A stretch of DNA of 64,000 nucleotides from an uncultured Lachnospiraceae bacterium (lineage in GTDB: Bacteria > Bacillota > Clostridia > Lachnospirales > Lachnospiraceae), in contig CAKRHW010000009.1 of assembly GCA_934339365.1 (NCBI GenBank), forward strand, positions 1 to 64,000. The letters are read 5' to 3'. Below the pieces are notes generated by a model, which did not search any database, was not told the DNA's origin, and saw nothing but the letters and a program-made list of their open reading frames with translations. Positions within the stretch are counted from its first letter, which is position 1; every line of letters begins with the position of its first letter. Below, in pieces: positions 25,908 to 35,445 of this stretch. Position numbers and translations under genes: made by a program.

Positions 25908-28532
25908 ATGGCTAAGAGACCAGAAATCGTTGACACTGTAGAATCACTACAGGCTCGTATGGAAGAAATGAGAGCAGCTCAGAAAGAGTACTCTACATTT
26001 ACACAGGAACAGGTAGATGCAATTTTTTATGCAGCAGCAGTAGCAGCGAACCAAGCAAGAATTCCACTTGCTAAGATGGCAGTTGAAGAGACTGGCATGG
26101 GTATCGTTGAAGATAAGATTATGAAGAACAACTATGCTGCAGAATATATTTACAATGCATATAAGGATACTAAGACTTGTGGTGTTGTAGAAGAAGATAA
26201 AGCATATGGTATTACAAAGATTGCAGAACCAATCGGTATTGTTGCAGCAGTTATTCCTACAACAAACCCAACATCAACAGCTATCTTCAAGACATTAATT
26301 TCATTGAAGACAAGAAATGCAATTATCATCAGCCCTCACCCACGTGCTAAGGCTTGTACAATTGCAGCAGCTAAGATTGTTAAGGAAGCAGCTGAAAAAG
26401 CAGGTGCTCCAAAGGGATTAATCGCTTGGATCGATGCTCCTTCTCTTGAATTAACAAACGAAGTTATGAGAGAAGCTGATATCATTCTTGCAACAGGTGG
26501 TCCTGGAATGGTTAAGGCAGCATATTCTTCAGGTACACCAGCTCTTGGTGTTGGTGCCGGAAATGCAGCAGCAATCATTGATCCATCAGCAGATATCATT
26601 GATGCAGTTAACTCAATCATCCACTCAAAGACATTTGATAATGGTATGATTTGTGCTACAGAGCAGACAGTTATCGCTGATAAGCTTATTTATAATGATG
26701 TTAAGAAGGAATTCATCAAGAGAGGTGCTTACTTCCTTAAACCTGATGAAGCAGATAAGATTAGAAAGACAATGTTAATCAACGGAGCTCTTAATGCTAA
26801 GATCGTTGGACAGCGTCCTGTAACAATTGCTAAGATGGCTGGATTTACAGTACCAGAAGATACTAAGGTTCTTATTGGTGAAGCAACAAGCACAGCTACA
26901 GAAGAAGCATTTGGACATGAAAAACTTACTACAATCCTTGGAATGTACAAGTCAAAAGACTTTGATGATGCTCTTGATATCGCTGAGCAGCTTCTTGTTA
27001 ACAACGGAGGACTTGGACATACATCAGTTCTTTGGATTGACAACCAGAATGAAAGAGAAAAACTTGATAAGTTTGCAGAAAGAATGAAAGCTTGTCGTCT
27101 TATCGTTAATACACCATCTTCTCTTGGTGGTATTGGTGATTTATACAACTTCAAGTTCGCTCCATCATTAACACTTGGATGTGGATCATGGGGTGGAAAC
27201 TCAGTTTCAGAGAACGTTGGAGTTAAGCATTTACTCAATATTAAGACAGTAGCTGAGAGGAGAGAGAATATGCTTTGGTTCAGAGCACCTGAAAAGGTTT
27301 ACTTTAAGAAAGGCTGTTTACCAGTTGCTCTTAAGGAATTAGACAAGGTTTACCACAAGAAGAGAGCTTTCGTTGTAACTGACTCATTCTTATACAAGAA
27401 CGGTTACACAAAGGTTATCACAGACAGATTAGATGAAATGGGAATCACATATGAATGCTTCTCAAATGTTCAGCCAGATCCAACTCTTGCAAACGCTCAG
27501 GAAGGTGTTGCAATCATGAGAAGATTTGAGCCAGATGTTATCATCGCTATGGGTGGTGGATCTGCTATGGACTGTGGTAAGATTATGTGGGTAATGTACG
27601 AACACCCAGAACAGGACTTCATGGAAATGGCTATGAGATTCTTAGATATTCGTAAGAGAGTTCACACATTCCCTCACATGGGTGATAAGGCTATGTTCGT
27701 TGCTGTTCCTACATCTTCAGGTACAGGTTCAGAAGTAACATCATTCGCAGTTATCACAGATCAGGAGACAGGTATTAAGTACCCACTTGCTGATTACGAA
27801 TTAATGCCAGATATGTCAATCGTTGATACAGATAACATGATGACACAGCCTAAGGGTCTTACAAGTGCATCAGGTGTCGATGTATTAACACATGCATTAG
27901 AGGCTTATGCTTCACTTATGGCATCAGATTATACAGATGGTCTTGCACTTAAGGCTATGAAGAACGTATTTGAATACTTACCAAGAGCTTACGAGAACGG
28001 AAATGATGTAGAAGCTAGACAGAAGATGGCTGATGCTTCATGTATGGCAGGTATGGCATTCAACAATGCATTCTTAGGAGTATGTCACTCAATGGCTCAT
28101 AAGTTAGGTGCATTCCACCACATTCCACATGGTATTGCTAACGCATTACTTATCAGCATGGTTGTTGAGTACAATGCAGCTGAGTGCCCAAGAAAGATGG
28201 GAACATTCTCTCAGTACAAGTACCCACACACATTACAGAGATATGTTGAATGTGCTAACTTCTGTGGAGTTACAGGTAAGGATGATGCTGACACATTGAA
28301 GAAGTTCATCGCTAAGATTGATGAATTAAAGGATAAGGTTGGAATTAAGAAGACAATCGCTGATTATGGTGTAAGCGAAGCAGACTTCCTTGCAACATTA
28401 GATGAAATGGTTGAGAATGCATTTGATGATCAGTGTACAGGTGCTAACCCAAGATATCCATTAATGTCAGAAATTAAGGAAATGTATTTAAGAGCATTCT
28501 ATGGAGATAAATATAAAGCAGAGACAAAATAG
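25908..28532 (+). CDS. adhE: bifunctional acetaldehyde-CoA/alcohol dehydrogenase
   Basis: 874 residues, normal AdhE length. The N-terminal CoA-acylating aldehyde dehydrogenase half (about 1-440) has PTTNPTSTAIFKTLIS, TGGPGMVKAAYSSGTPALG and the catalytic cysteine in NGMICATEQ. The C-terminal iron-dependent alcohol dehydrogenase half has AMGGGSAMDCGK and iron ligands in GVDVLTHALEAY and CHSMAHKLGAFHHIPHG. It turns acetyl-CoA into ethanol, regenerating NAD+ in fermentation, and forms spirosome filaments in relatives. Codon choice (GCT, CTT, AAG, ATC, GGT) differs from neighbours and fits very high expression, as do the perfect promoter and the AGGAGG ribosome binding site. Confidence 0.97.
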   Translation: MAKRPEIVDTVESLQARMEEMRAAQKEYSTFTQEQVDAIFYAAAVAANQARIPLAKMAVEETGMGIVEDKIMKNNYAAEYIYNAYKDTKTCGVVEEDKAYGITKIAEPIGIVAAVIPTTNPTSTAIFKTLISLKTRNAIIISPHPRAKACTIAAAKIVKEAAEKAGAPKGLIAWIDAPSLELTNEVMREADIILATGGPGMVKAAYSSGTPALGVGAGNAAAIIDPSADIIDAVNSIIHSKTFDNGMICATEQTVIADKLIYNDVKKEFIKRGAYFLKPDEADKIRKTMLINGALNAKIVGQRPVTIAKMAGFTVPEDTKVLIGEATSTATEEAFGHEKLTTILGMYKSKDFDDALDIAEQLLVNNGGLGHTSVLWIDNQNEREKLDKFAERMKACRLIVNTPSSLGGIGDLYNFKFAPSLTLGCGSWGGNSVSENVGVKHLLNIKTVAERRENMLWFRAPEKVYFKKGCLPVALKELDKVYHKKRAFVVTDSFLYKNGYTKVITDRLDEMGITYECFSNVQPDPTLANAQEGVAIMRRFEPDVIIAMGGGSAMDCGKIMWVMYEHPEQDFMEMAMRFLDIRKRVHTFPHMGDKAMFVAVPTSSGTGSEVTSFAVITDQETGIKYPLADYELMPDMSIVDTDNMMTQPKGLTSASGVDVLTHALEAYASLMASDYTDGLALKAMKNVFEYLPRAYENGNDVEARQKMADASCMAGMAFNNAFLGVCHSMAHKLGAFHHIPHGIANALLISMVVEYNAAECPRKMGTFSQYKYPHTLQRYVECANFCGVTGKDDADTLKKFIAKIDELKDKVGIKKTIADYGVSEADFLATLDEMVENAFDDQCTGANPRYPLMSEIKEMYLRAFYGDKYKAETK

Positions 28533-28579
28533 TTTCGACAGCATATTTTTTAATCCTAAATAAATAGATATAAATGGAG

Positions 28580-28620
28580 CCCCCATAAGGATTTCTTTTG
28601 AAATCTTTATGGGGGTTTTT
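28580..28620 (+). terminator. intrinsic terminator of adhE
   Basis: CCCCCATAAGGATTTC pairs with AAATCTTTATGGGGG (one G-U and one mismatch), followed by TTTTT. Confidence 0.92.
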
Positions 28621-28628
28621 GGTTTTGC

Positions 28629-29717
28629 TTAAAATCCAGTATATTTTCGTTGACTAGCTTTGATTGTTTGGTCGACAATTTCTTCAAATTGAGTGAGATT
28701 TATTTCACAGTTTGAAATCAGCTCTTCATAGGGATATGGTTGAAATTTTCTTTTCCACTTTTGGTAGGTTCCGTTATAGGTGTTAATCCATAGACGAAAT
28801 GCACGTCTGATAAACATTAAAATCGATATTAGAAGTGGAATAACAAAGAAGGAATGTCGAAAAATCAGGAGAAAAAAACCTGCGATGAGGATAAAGTAGA
28901 TGGAATCCCTGCATTTGTTTTGTATTTTCTTGAATTCTTGTTCGAGTTCTTTTTTGGTATTCCGAATGTCACCTTCGCGTTCATGAAGAACGGATAAACT
29001 ACAATCCTTATATTCGGTGTATTCCTGTAACATAAATGCATCTGTTGGAAATTCTAGGATATGTTCTTCTTCTTTTGGAAAGTATTTATGTATTTGAATA
29101 TAAAAAATAATATCGAATATGATACAGGCGAGTGTACTAAATATTTTCAAAAAAAAGTCAAGTGGTGCTGCATTTATAAGGGGTAAGGGCATAAAGGAGG
29201 AGGCACCTAAGTCTTTGCCGTCAATTCTGTGTGGACCTTCGTTTAACCAGCTATAAAATGATTTTAGCTTTGTATTTAACTGAATGCCAGATATATGAAT
29301 GGTATTTCCAGGACCTTTTGCAAGCTGTTGTTCGAAGTCTTTGACTTTTTTTTGCGGAATGTAATAGGCGTATACATGATTTTCATAATAAAAGCAGTAG
29401 CAATATAAAGTAGTGTGAAAACTGTTATTTGTATCTACACCTGCTGTGTAAGAGGAAAAGGCATCTCCACCAAAGTTTGGATTGGTTAGGAATTGCCAGA
29501 CGTCAATGTCGGCGGTAAAGTGCTGACCAGTTCCGTTAGCTGAGGTGGGATAGTCAGATAAGTCGTTATATTTAAAGAAATTACGAAAATTCCACCAGGT
29601 TGTAGCACAATAGATAAGAGCAAAAAATAGAATGGTGAAAAAAAGAGTGGTGCAAAGATAATATTTTTTGCTAGGTTTCATGACGGAAATCTTAATTTTT
29701 TTCTCTGTTGAATTCAT
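28629..29717 (-). CDS. multi-pass membrane protein of unknown function
   Basis: 362 residues; I do not recognise the family. A membrane helix at about 21-42 precedes an extracytoplasmic stretch of roughly 145 residues rich in Tyr, Phe and Asn; a second helix is near 187-210, a charged cytoplasmic part near 212-272, and two more helices lie near 275-315. Its stop lies 8 bp from the adhE terminator, in convergent arrangement. It is divergent from the ABC exporter genes, with about 200 bp between them. Possibly connected to that exporter, but nothing shows it. Confidence 0.7.
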   Translation of the reverse strand: MNSTEKKIKISVMKPSKKYYLCTTLFFTILFFALIYCATTWWNFRNFFKYNDLSDYPTSANGTGQHFTADIDVWQFLTNPNFGGDAFSSYTAGVDTNNSFHTTLYCYCFYYENHVYAYYIPQKKVKDFEQQLAKGPGNTIHISGIQLNTKLKSFYSWLNEGPHRIDGKDLGASSFMPLPLINAAPLDFFLKIFSTLACIIFDIIFYIQIHKYFPKEEEHILEFPTDAFMLQEYTEYKDCSLSVLHEREGDIRNTKKELEQEFKKIQNKCRDSIYFILIAGFFLLIFRHSFFVIPLLISILMFIRRAFRLWINTYNGTYQKWKRKFQPYPYEELISNCEINLTQFEEIVDQTIKASQRKYTGF

Positions 29718-29925
29718 AAATAGTGTCCTTTCTTTAAAGATGCGATATGTGCGTGTGGTTTTGATAATACGATATTAGTTTATCAAAAAAACATATAAAA
29801 ATAAATGAAAATATGAAAAAATATGAAAAAAATGGAGAAAAAACTTTCTAGATCACATAAAAAAGTGTATAATGACAAGGTCGTATTCAATAAGAATACA
29901 GAGCATCATAAAAAAGGAGGAGAAA

Positions 29926-31092
29926 ATGAAAGAAACTAGGTTTTTTCATGACAAAATAACGGCATTGATATTTGGAAGTCTGTTTATTACGTTTTTAATG
30001 GTTTTCATTAGTATTTCGATTAATCAATCAATTCGATTTACTAAGAATGGCTCGAATGATTCGTTTTATAAGCAGGCTTATAGATTAACAATTAAGGCGG
30101 AAAAGGTAGATAAAAAATCGAATATTACAATTAATAAGCAGCATACGGAGAAGGAGGCAGAAGTGCTGTACCAGAAATTGTGTGGATTTGCGAGAGGTAA
30201 TGTAAGTTCCAATATTACTGTACATACTGGAGAGGATTATATTGAACGAAGTGCTGAGGTTATTTTTTCGCAGACGGAAGATTTAAAAGAGAAGATGGGA
30301 AAAGAGTATCTGAAGTTGGATTTGAAAAATCAGAATAAGAATGAACCAATGGTAATTATTGGAGATGGATATAAAAGTCTGATAAAGGATGGAAAAGTAA
30401 TATTAGATGGAGAAGGTTATCGGGTTGTGGGGGTGTTGGAAAATAAAATGTTTGCAAATGATTATCGAATGATTGTATTTGCACAGAACTGTGGAACAGC
30501 AGTTAAACAGAATATTTTAAATGCCTTGATGTTAGAGGATTTGGATTTTGAATTCTCATCAAATCAGAGCAAAGGGAAGGAGTTATGGAAGGAAATAGAA
30601 GAAATGCAAAATACATTGCAAGAGACGATTCACGTGAAAAGCTCGTATAAAAAGATAAAGAAAGAAGCGACGACAGTAACAACAAAAACGGATGCGGAGG
30701 AAACCGTTGAAGTAATTCGTTCTATGAATGGGTATATGTTTGATGTTTTCTTTGTTTTTGCATTGGTCAATGTGCTTTATGTGCTTCGTATTTGGATGAA
30801 GCGGAGAGAGAAGGAACTTTCTATCCGAAGAGCATTTGGATATTCGACGATTCAGATTGGTAAATGTATTTTTTTTGAATTGTTTAGTATGGAAATGATT
30901 GCATCGGCTCTAGCTTTGCTTGTCACAGGAATATGGATGAAAGCAAATGATATGATGAGAGTACAAAGGCAGTTAGTGCAGAATTTACCGTATTACTATC
31001 TGGTGATTGGAGTGGTTTCGATTTTATACATTTTAACCATTTTAGCCAAGGTTCGAAGAATTCAACCAATCAATGGAATCAGGCAGTGTTAG
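29926..31092 (+). CDS. MacB/FtsX-type ABC transporter permease (first)
   Basis: 388 residues from the ATG at 29926, which has a strong AAAGGAGGAG site. One membrane helix near 13-33 is followed by a large extracytoplasmic domain (about 35-270) and three helices near 278-296, 320-343 and 360-380, the type VII ABC topology. The FtsX-like part reads RREKELSIRRAFGYSTIQIG. It would couple the ATPase downstream to an extracytoplasmic task such as export of a peptide or envelope signalling. The next gene is a second permease. Confidence 0.85.
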   Translation: MKETRFFHDKITALIFGSLFITFLMVFISISINQSIRFTKNGSNDSFYKQAYRLTIKAEKVDKKSNITINKQHTEKEAEVLYQKLCGFARGNVSSNITVHTGEDYIERSAEVIFSQTEDLKEKMGKEYLKLDLKNQNKNEPMVIIGDGYKSLIKDGKVILDGEGYRVVGVLENKMFANDYRMIVFAQNCGTAVKQNILNALMLEDLDFEFSSNQSKGKELWKEIEEMQNTLQETIHVKSSYKKIKKEATTVTTKTDAEETVEVIRSMNGYMFDVFFVFALVNVLYVLRIWMKRREKELSIRRAFGYSTIQIGKCIFFELFSMEMIASALALLVTGIWMKANDMMRVQRQLVQNLPYYYLVIGVVSILYILTILAKVRRIQPINGIRQC

Positions 31093-31102
31093 GAGGGTGA
31101 AA

Positions 31103-32401
31103 ATGAAAATAAAGAATATATTTAGTTTTGCAAGAGAATCAATAAGTCGAAATTTAAAGCAATTTTTATTATTGAATTTATTGAGCTTATTGGGATTTGT
31201 GATTCTTGGAGTAATCATGTTGCTAGTTATGCTATTAAATCAGGGCGAGATTGAGGTTAATCGTGTCTTACAGGATCAATTAGACAGAGCAGGAAGTGTG
31301 GTAATGACAGACAGTACGTGGCAAAACCTTCAGGGTAATTCTGAGTTTTATGAGAAGTTAAGAAAGCTAGAGGGAATGGAACAGCTTTTTTGGTATAGTG
31401 AATCGGATTATTTTGATGGAAGTCAGGTAGAAGTATTTCAAAATGTAGAAGTTCCAACAAATCAAAGTGATTCGGAAAAGGATTTTCTTAGTGGAATTAG
31501 TGAGAATATCGGAGGTACACTGACTACGATGCTACCATGCGAAAATACTACGTTATCGGGTGTAAAAGCAATGGGGATTTCTCTGAAAAATGGCTCAACA
31601 GAGGAGATTGAAAAGCAAAGGCAAGAAGGAGAGGAAGTCGTTTTGTTAGGAGCAAATTATGATGCTTCATTGATTGGAAAAAGATTTTCTTTTTATGGTA
31701 AGAATTATTATATTGCGGGACAGTTAGAAAATGGGGCAAGAATTCTGTCAACAAGACTAGATGTTGCAACGGATTCAACTACAAAATATACACAGGTCTT
31801 AGATAATTATCTTTTAATGTGCTTTGATGAAAAAGAGACACCACAAACAGGTAATTATACGTTTATTTGGAAAAGTGGAATGGATTATGGGACAATTCGA
31901 AATGAAATTCAAGCCGCTGCAAAACAATGTAATGTAGTTGTAGGAACAACAAAGATGAAAAGTGTCATTCAGGAAAATAATCAGGTGTTTAAAACGATGA
32001 AGGATAGTTTTGTATTATTATTTATTGTGTTATCCATTTCGACCTTTTTTATTTTCTGTTCCAATCAATTTATTAATATTATGAATCGAAAATCGGAGTA
32101 TGGGATTATGTATGCGAGTGGATGTACAACGAAAGACTTGACGAAGATTCAGATGATGGAAGTTGTCTTTATTAATGCAATTGCGTATTGCTTAGCGATG
32201 GCTGGAATGGTAATTGGAATTCGATTAATAATGTCCTACAATCGTTATTTTATGATTCAAAGTATCTATTTTATTAAGCATGATATTTGGTGGATGGTTT
32301 TGATTTTTGCGGTGTTTTTTACAGTGATATCTGCAATGTTACCGATTCGTTACATAAAAAGAATGAAACCTGTGTATTTGATTGGCGGAAATGAGACTTA
32401 A
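31103..32401 (+). CDS. MacB/FtsX-type ABC transporter permease (second)
   Basis: 432 residues from the ATG at 31103 after GGAGGG, 10 bp past the first permease. Same layout: an N-terminal helix near 20-45, an extracytoplasmic domain to about 295, then three helices, with the FtsX-like MNRKSEYGIMYASGCTTKDL between the second and third. The two differ in sequence, so the exporter is probably a heterodimer. It ends in VYLIGGNET just before the ATPase. Confidence 0.85.
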   Translation: MKIKNIFSFARESISRNLKQFLLLNLLSLLGFVILGVIMLLVMLLNQGEIEVNRVLQDQLDRAGSVVMTDSTWQNLQGNSEFYEKLRKLEGMEQLFWYSESDYFDGSQVEVFQNVEVPTNQSDSEKDFLSGISENIGGTLTTMLPCENTTLSGVKAMGISLKNGSTEEIEKQRQEGEEVVLLGANYDASLIGKRFSFYGKNYYIAGQLENGARILSTRLDVATDSTTKYTQVLDNYLLMCFDEKETPQTGNYTFIWKSGMDYGTIRNEIQAAAKQCNVVVGTTKMKSVIQENNQVFKTMKDSFVLLFIVLSISTFFIFCSNQFINIMNRKSEYGIMYASGCTTKDLTKIQMMEVVFINAIAYCLAMAGMVIGIRLIMSYNRYFMIQSIYFIKHDIWWMVLIFAVFFTVISAMLPIRYIKRMKPVYLIGGNET

Positions 32402-32416
32402 TGATTGGAGGAAATT

Positions 32417-33109
32417 ATGATAACTTTAGAACATGTTTGTAAGACATATGGAAAAGGGGATAATAAAAAAGAAGCTTTAAAGGATATTAATCTAACGATT
32501 CAGGATGGCGAATTGGTTGCGATTATGGGAACGTCTGGCTCTGGAAAAACGACTTTGTTGAATATGATTGGAGCAATGGATAGTATTTCAAGCGGGAGTT
32601 ATAGATACCAGACTAAAGAGAGAAGTATTGAGGTCGATAAGTTGAAAAATCAAGGGCTTCATATGTTTCGTAAGGAGAATGTAAGTTTTGTGTTTCAGCA
32701 GTTTGCACTTATGAATCATTATACGGTTTATGAGAATGTTGAAATGCCTCTTCGAATCAGAAATCTGAGTAAGAAACAGAGAAGAAAAATGGTAATGGAG
32801 CAACTTGAAAAGATGCATATTGCTGATTTGGCAAAGAAGTTGCCTGTGCAGATATCGGGAGGACAGCAGCAGAGATGTGCAATTGCAAGAGCATTGGTAC
32901 AGGAAACGGATTTATTATTAGCGGATGAACCAACTGGAGCATTAGATCATGCTACGGGAACGGAGATAATGAATTTATTAAAGGAAATCAATGATGAAGG
33001 AAAAACTGTAATCATTGTAACGCACGACCCAGAAATTGCGGCCTGTGCAAAAAGAATTGTAAGAATTGAGGATGGAAAGCTCGTATCGGATGAGATGTTA
33101 AATAGGTAA
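32417..33109 (+). CDS. ABC transporter ATP-binding protein (LolD/MacB type)
   Basis: 230 residues. Walker A GTSGSGKTTLLN near 35, Q-loop FVFQQFALMNHYTV, signature ISGGQQQRCAIARAL, Walker B LLLADEPTGALD and switch histidine in IIVTHDPEIA are all intact. It powers the two permeases. The ATG at 32417 follows GGAGGAA; the gene is 15 bp after the second permease, and the operon ends at a terminator shared with the convergent kinase. Confidence 0.94.
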   Translation: MITLEHVCKTYGKGDNKKEALKDINLTIQDGELVAIMGTSGSGKTTLLNMIGAMDSISSGSYRYQTKERSIEVDKLKNQGLHMFRKENVSFVFQQFALMNHYTVYENVEMPLRIRNLSKKQRRKMVMEQLEKMHIADLAKKLPVQISGGQQQRCAIARALVQETDLLLADEPTGALDHATGTEIMNLLKEINDEGKTVIIVTHDPEIAACAKRIVRIEDGKLVSDEMLNR

Positions 33110-33112
33110 AGA

Positions 33113-33154
33113 AAAAGCTGTCGTTTTATTTGAGATTATAAAGCGACAGCTTTT
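33113..33154. terminator. bidirectional terminator between the ABC exporter and the two-component genes
   Basis: AAAAGCTGTCG and CGACAGCTTTT form an 11 bp stem bounded by A- and T-runs, so it can work for both strands. Confidence 0.8.
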
Positions 33155-33158
33155 GTAA

Positions 33159-33174
33159 TGTTACACGTGAAACA
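33159..33174. promoter_or_regulatory. parS: near-perfect parS overlapping the histidine kinase stop codon
   Basis: TGTTACACGTGAAACA matches the parS palindrome at 15 of 16 bases. It is about 12 kb to the right of the main cluster. On the minus strand it encodes the kinase's last residues (MFHV) and stop. Confidence 0.8.
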
Positions 33175-34486
33175 TTACAAGAAAGGTTGTGAGGCCATTT
33201 TCACAGTGTACTTTGATTGAGCCTTTGTGTTTTTCGGCAATGTCCTTTGCAATAGGAAGTCCTAAGCCAAAATGTCCTTGACTTCGACTGCGGGCTTTAT
33301 CGACACGATAAAATCGTTGAAAGATACGATTTTGATCTTCTTTTGATATAGAAATTCCGGTGTTTGAAACGGAAAGCTGAATTTGTCGATTTATTTTCTT
33401 TAAAGTGATTATAATTTGACCATTTGGTTTGGTATAGTAAAAGGCATTATCAAGAAGAATGGAGAAGAGTTGCTGAATCTCTTCACGAATTCCGTTAAAA
33501 TTAAGGTCTGGTTCAATTGTATAATCAAATTTAATGTTTTTTTCAAATGCAATGCTTTCAAATGGCAGTAATCTTTCTAAAATGCAATCACTAATAGAAA
33601 AGTTTTGAAAATATTGGGTTTGTGATTCGTTTTGATCTAATCGGCATAAAGTTAATAAGGAATTAACTAACTTTCCCATTCGGTGACATTCAGACTGAAT
33701 ATAGCTGAGCCATTTACTATGTCCATATTGGTCGGATAGAAGCTCACTATTTGCCTGAATAATCGTAATGGGGGTTTTTAGTTCGTGACTGGCAGCTGAG
33801 ATAAAGTCCTTTTTCTGTTGAAAAACTTTTTCTACCGGACGAACAATCAGGCAGGAAATCAAATAGGATAAAAATATAAAAATTAATAATCCGATAAGTC
33901 CTAAAATCAATGAGGTAATCAAAAAACTGCGGAAGCTACGATATGAAATATTGGTATCCATAAGTACAATGTGATATCCGTCAAAGGAATGCTGTCTAAT
34001 GAATTTTAATGTTCCCATTTTGCCAGTATCTTCGGACATATTTAGAATTTTCTTAGCATATTCTTTTCGAGTGTCTTCAGAATAAGTAGTTGTATCATCA
34101 CGATTTGATTCTGAATATTGATATTCCTTTGAATTCGAGCATTTGATGTAAATCAAGGAGTAAGAATGAACAAGCTCCTTTAAATCTTTGTCGGAGGTTT
34201 TTGAATGTGGAAGGGATGGCTCTCGTTTCGGAGGATTCATTTCAGGACGTTCTTTATTGCTATTTTCATTTTCACCTTGTGGAGAAGAATTTGATTTGGG
34301 TGGAGGAGATGGTTGTGTTTGGTTTATTTTTTCAGATAAATAATATTCTGATACGTCATTCATTTCACTGGTAATTTTCTCATAGTTTAAGATGTTGGTT
34401 GCTACAAGAATAAGAATTAAAGTGAAAGAAAGAAGAATCATCATAAGTGCCATGATTTTATGGCGAAGTTTATTGGTTGTATTCAT
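33161..34486 (-). CDS. membrane sensor histidine kinase
   Basis: 441 residues. Membrane helices at about 12-32 and 195-222 bracket a sensor domain with a striking Pro/Ser/Asn/Glu-rich segment near residues 50-95. The kinase core follows: H-box AASHELKTPITIIQANSELL, N-box LLDNAFYYTKPNG, G-box GHFGLGLPIAKDIAEKHKG. It should phosphorylate the response regulator next to it. The ATG at 34486 follows AAAGGA; a longer frame to 34543 overlaps the upstream spacer without better support. It is convergent with the ABC exporter and likely controls it; the signal is unknown. Confidence 0.93.
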   Translation of the reverse strand: MNTTNKLRHKIMALMMILLSFTLILILVATNILNYEKITSEMNDVSEYYLSEKINQTQPSPPPKSNSSPQGENENSNKERPEMNPPKREPSLPHSKTSDKDLKELVHSYSLIYIKCSNSKEYQYSESNRDDTTTYSEDTRKEYAKKILNMSEDTGKMGTLKFIRQHSFDGYHIVLMDTNISYRSFRSFLITSLILGLIGLLIFIFLSYLISCLIVRPVEKVFQQKKDFISAASHELKTPITIIQANSELLSDQYGHSKWLSYIQSECHRMGKLVNSLLTLCRLDQNESQTQYFQNFSISDCILERLLPFESIAFEKNIKFDYTIEPDLNFNGIREEIQQLFSILLDNAFYYTKPNGQIIITLKKINRQIQLSVSNTGISISKEDQNRIFQRFYRVDKARSRSQGHFGLGLPIAKDIAEKHKGSIKVHCENGLTTFLVMFHV

Positions 34487-34521
34487 GTGATTTCCTTTCT
34501 GAAAAAGATAGGGCAGCAAGA

Positions 34522-35202
34522 TTATTTTTGCAGTTCTAAGCAATAACCAAGCTTACGAATGGTTTTAATGGTGACGTTTGTTTTTAGATATAGCAATTTT
34601 TTTCGTAAAAATGATATATAGACTTCTACATTGTTGTACTCCGCATCGGAGTCATAGCCCCATACTTTTTCAATAATTTGTTCACGACTGATAATCTGTT
34701 CTTTGTTGTGTAGAAAAAAATCCATAAGCTGATATTCTTTGCCATGTAAAGGAAGAGAAAGCCCGGAACTACTACAGCATAGGGAGTTTTGTCCATGAAT
34801 CATATATAAATCTCCGAATGTGAGGCTGCAGATTTCTTGAATGGATTTGCGTCGAGTAAGTGCCCGAAGGCGTGCAAATAGTTCTTCACGATGAAATGGT
34901 TTGCATAGGTAATCGTCTGCACCGCAGTCTAGTCCTAGAATTTTGTCTTCTAATTCAGACTTTGCTGTGAGTAAAATAACCGGAGTATTAATATGTTCTG
35001 CTCGCAGATGTTGTAAAATCGTAGGTCCATCCATGCCAGGAAGCATCCAATCTAAAATAATAGCATCATATAAGTCACTACGGGCTTGTTCATAGCCTTC
35101 TAACCCATTCGCACACCAATCGGTTATATAACCTTCTTTTTTTAATGAAACAACAAGTGCTTCTGCAAAATGTTTTTCGTCTTCTATTAATAAAAATCTC
35201 AT
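34522..35202 (-). CDS. OmpR/PhoB-family response regulator
   Basis: 226 residues. The receiver domain has the acidic pair in LIEDEKHFAEAL, the phospho-Asp in IILDWMLPGMDG, and the Thr and Lys in LLTAKSE and CKPFHREEL. The C-terminal winged helix carries VWGYDSDAEYNNVEVYISFL and IRKLGYCLE. It is the partner of the kinase 35 bp downstream. I chose the ATG at 35202 with GAGAGG upstream because the frame's extension to 35328 is not regulator-like. Confidence 0.95.
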   Translation of the reverse strand: MRFLLIEDEKHFAEALVVSLKKEGYITDWCANGLEGYEQARSDLYDAIILDWMLPGMDGPTILQHLRAEHINTPVILLTAKSELEDKILGLDCGADDYLCKPFHREELFARLRALTRRKSIQEICSLTFGDLYMIHGQNSLCCSSSGLSLPLHGKEYQLMDFFLHNKEQIISREQIIEKVWGYDSDAEYNNVEVYISFLRKKLLYLKTNVTIKTIRKLGYCLELQK

Positions 35203-35445
35203 AGGTAAATCCTCTCGTTCTATATAGAATGATAGCATTCGCACATAGGCGATGATTTGCTTTAGACTAATTATATCATAATCCATGCTTCTTAAAATAA
35301 GATTGAAATAAAATTTATAATCATTCAATGTTTCTTTAAGAAAAAATAGATAGAATGTTCATTGTAGAAATGCAAGAAGCGTTTATGGGATTCTTGATGC
35401 AAGACAAGAGGAACTGAGAAAAAATGGTGATGAAAGGAGGGGAAA

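Noticed and set aside
30627..30642. parS-like core TTCACGTGAA in the first permease gene
   Set aside because: Outer bases mismatch (12 of 16); not enough to call a ParB site.
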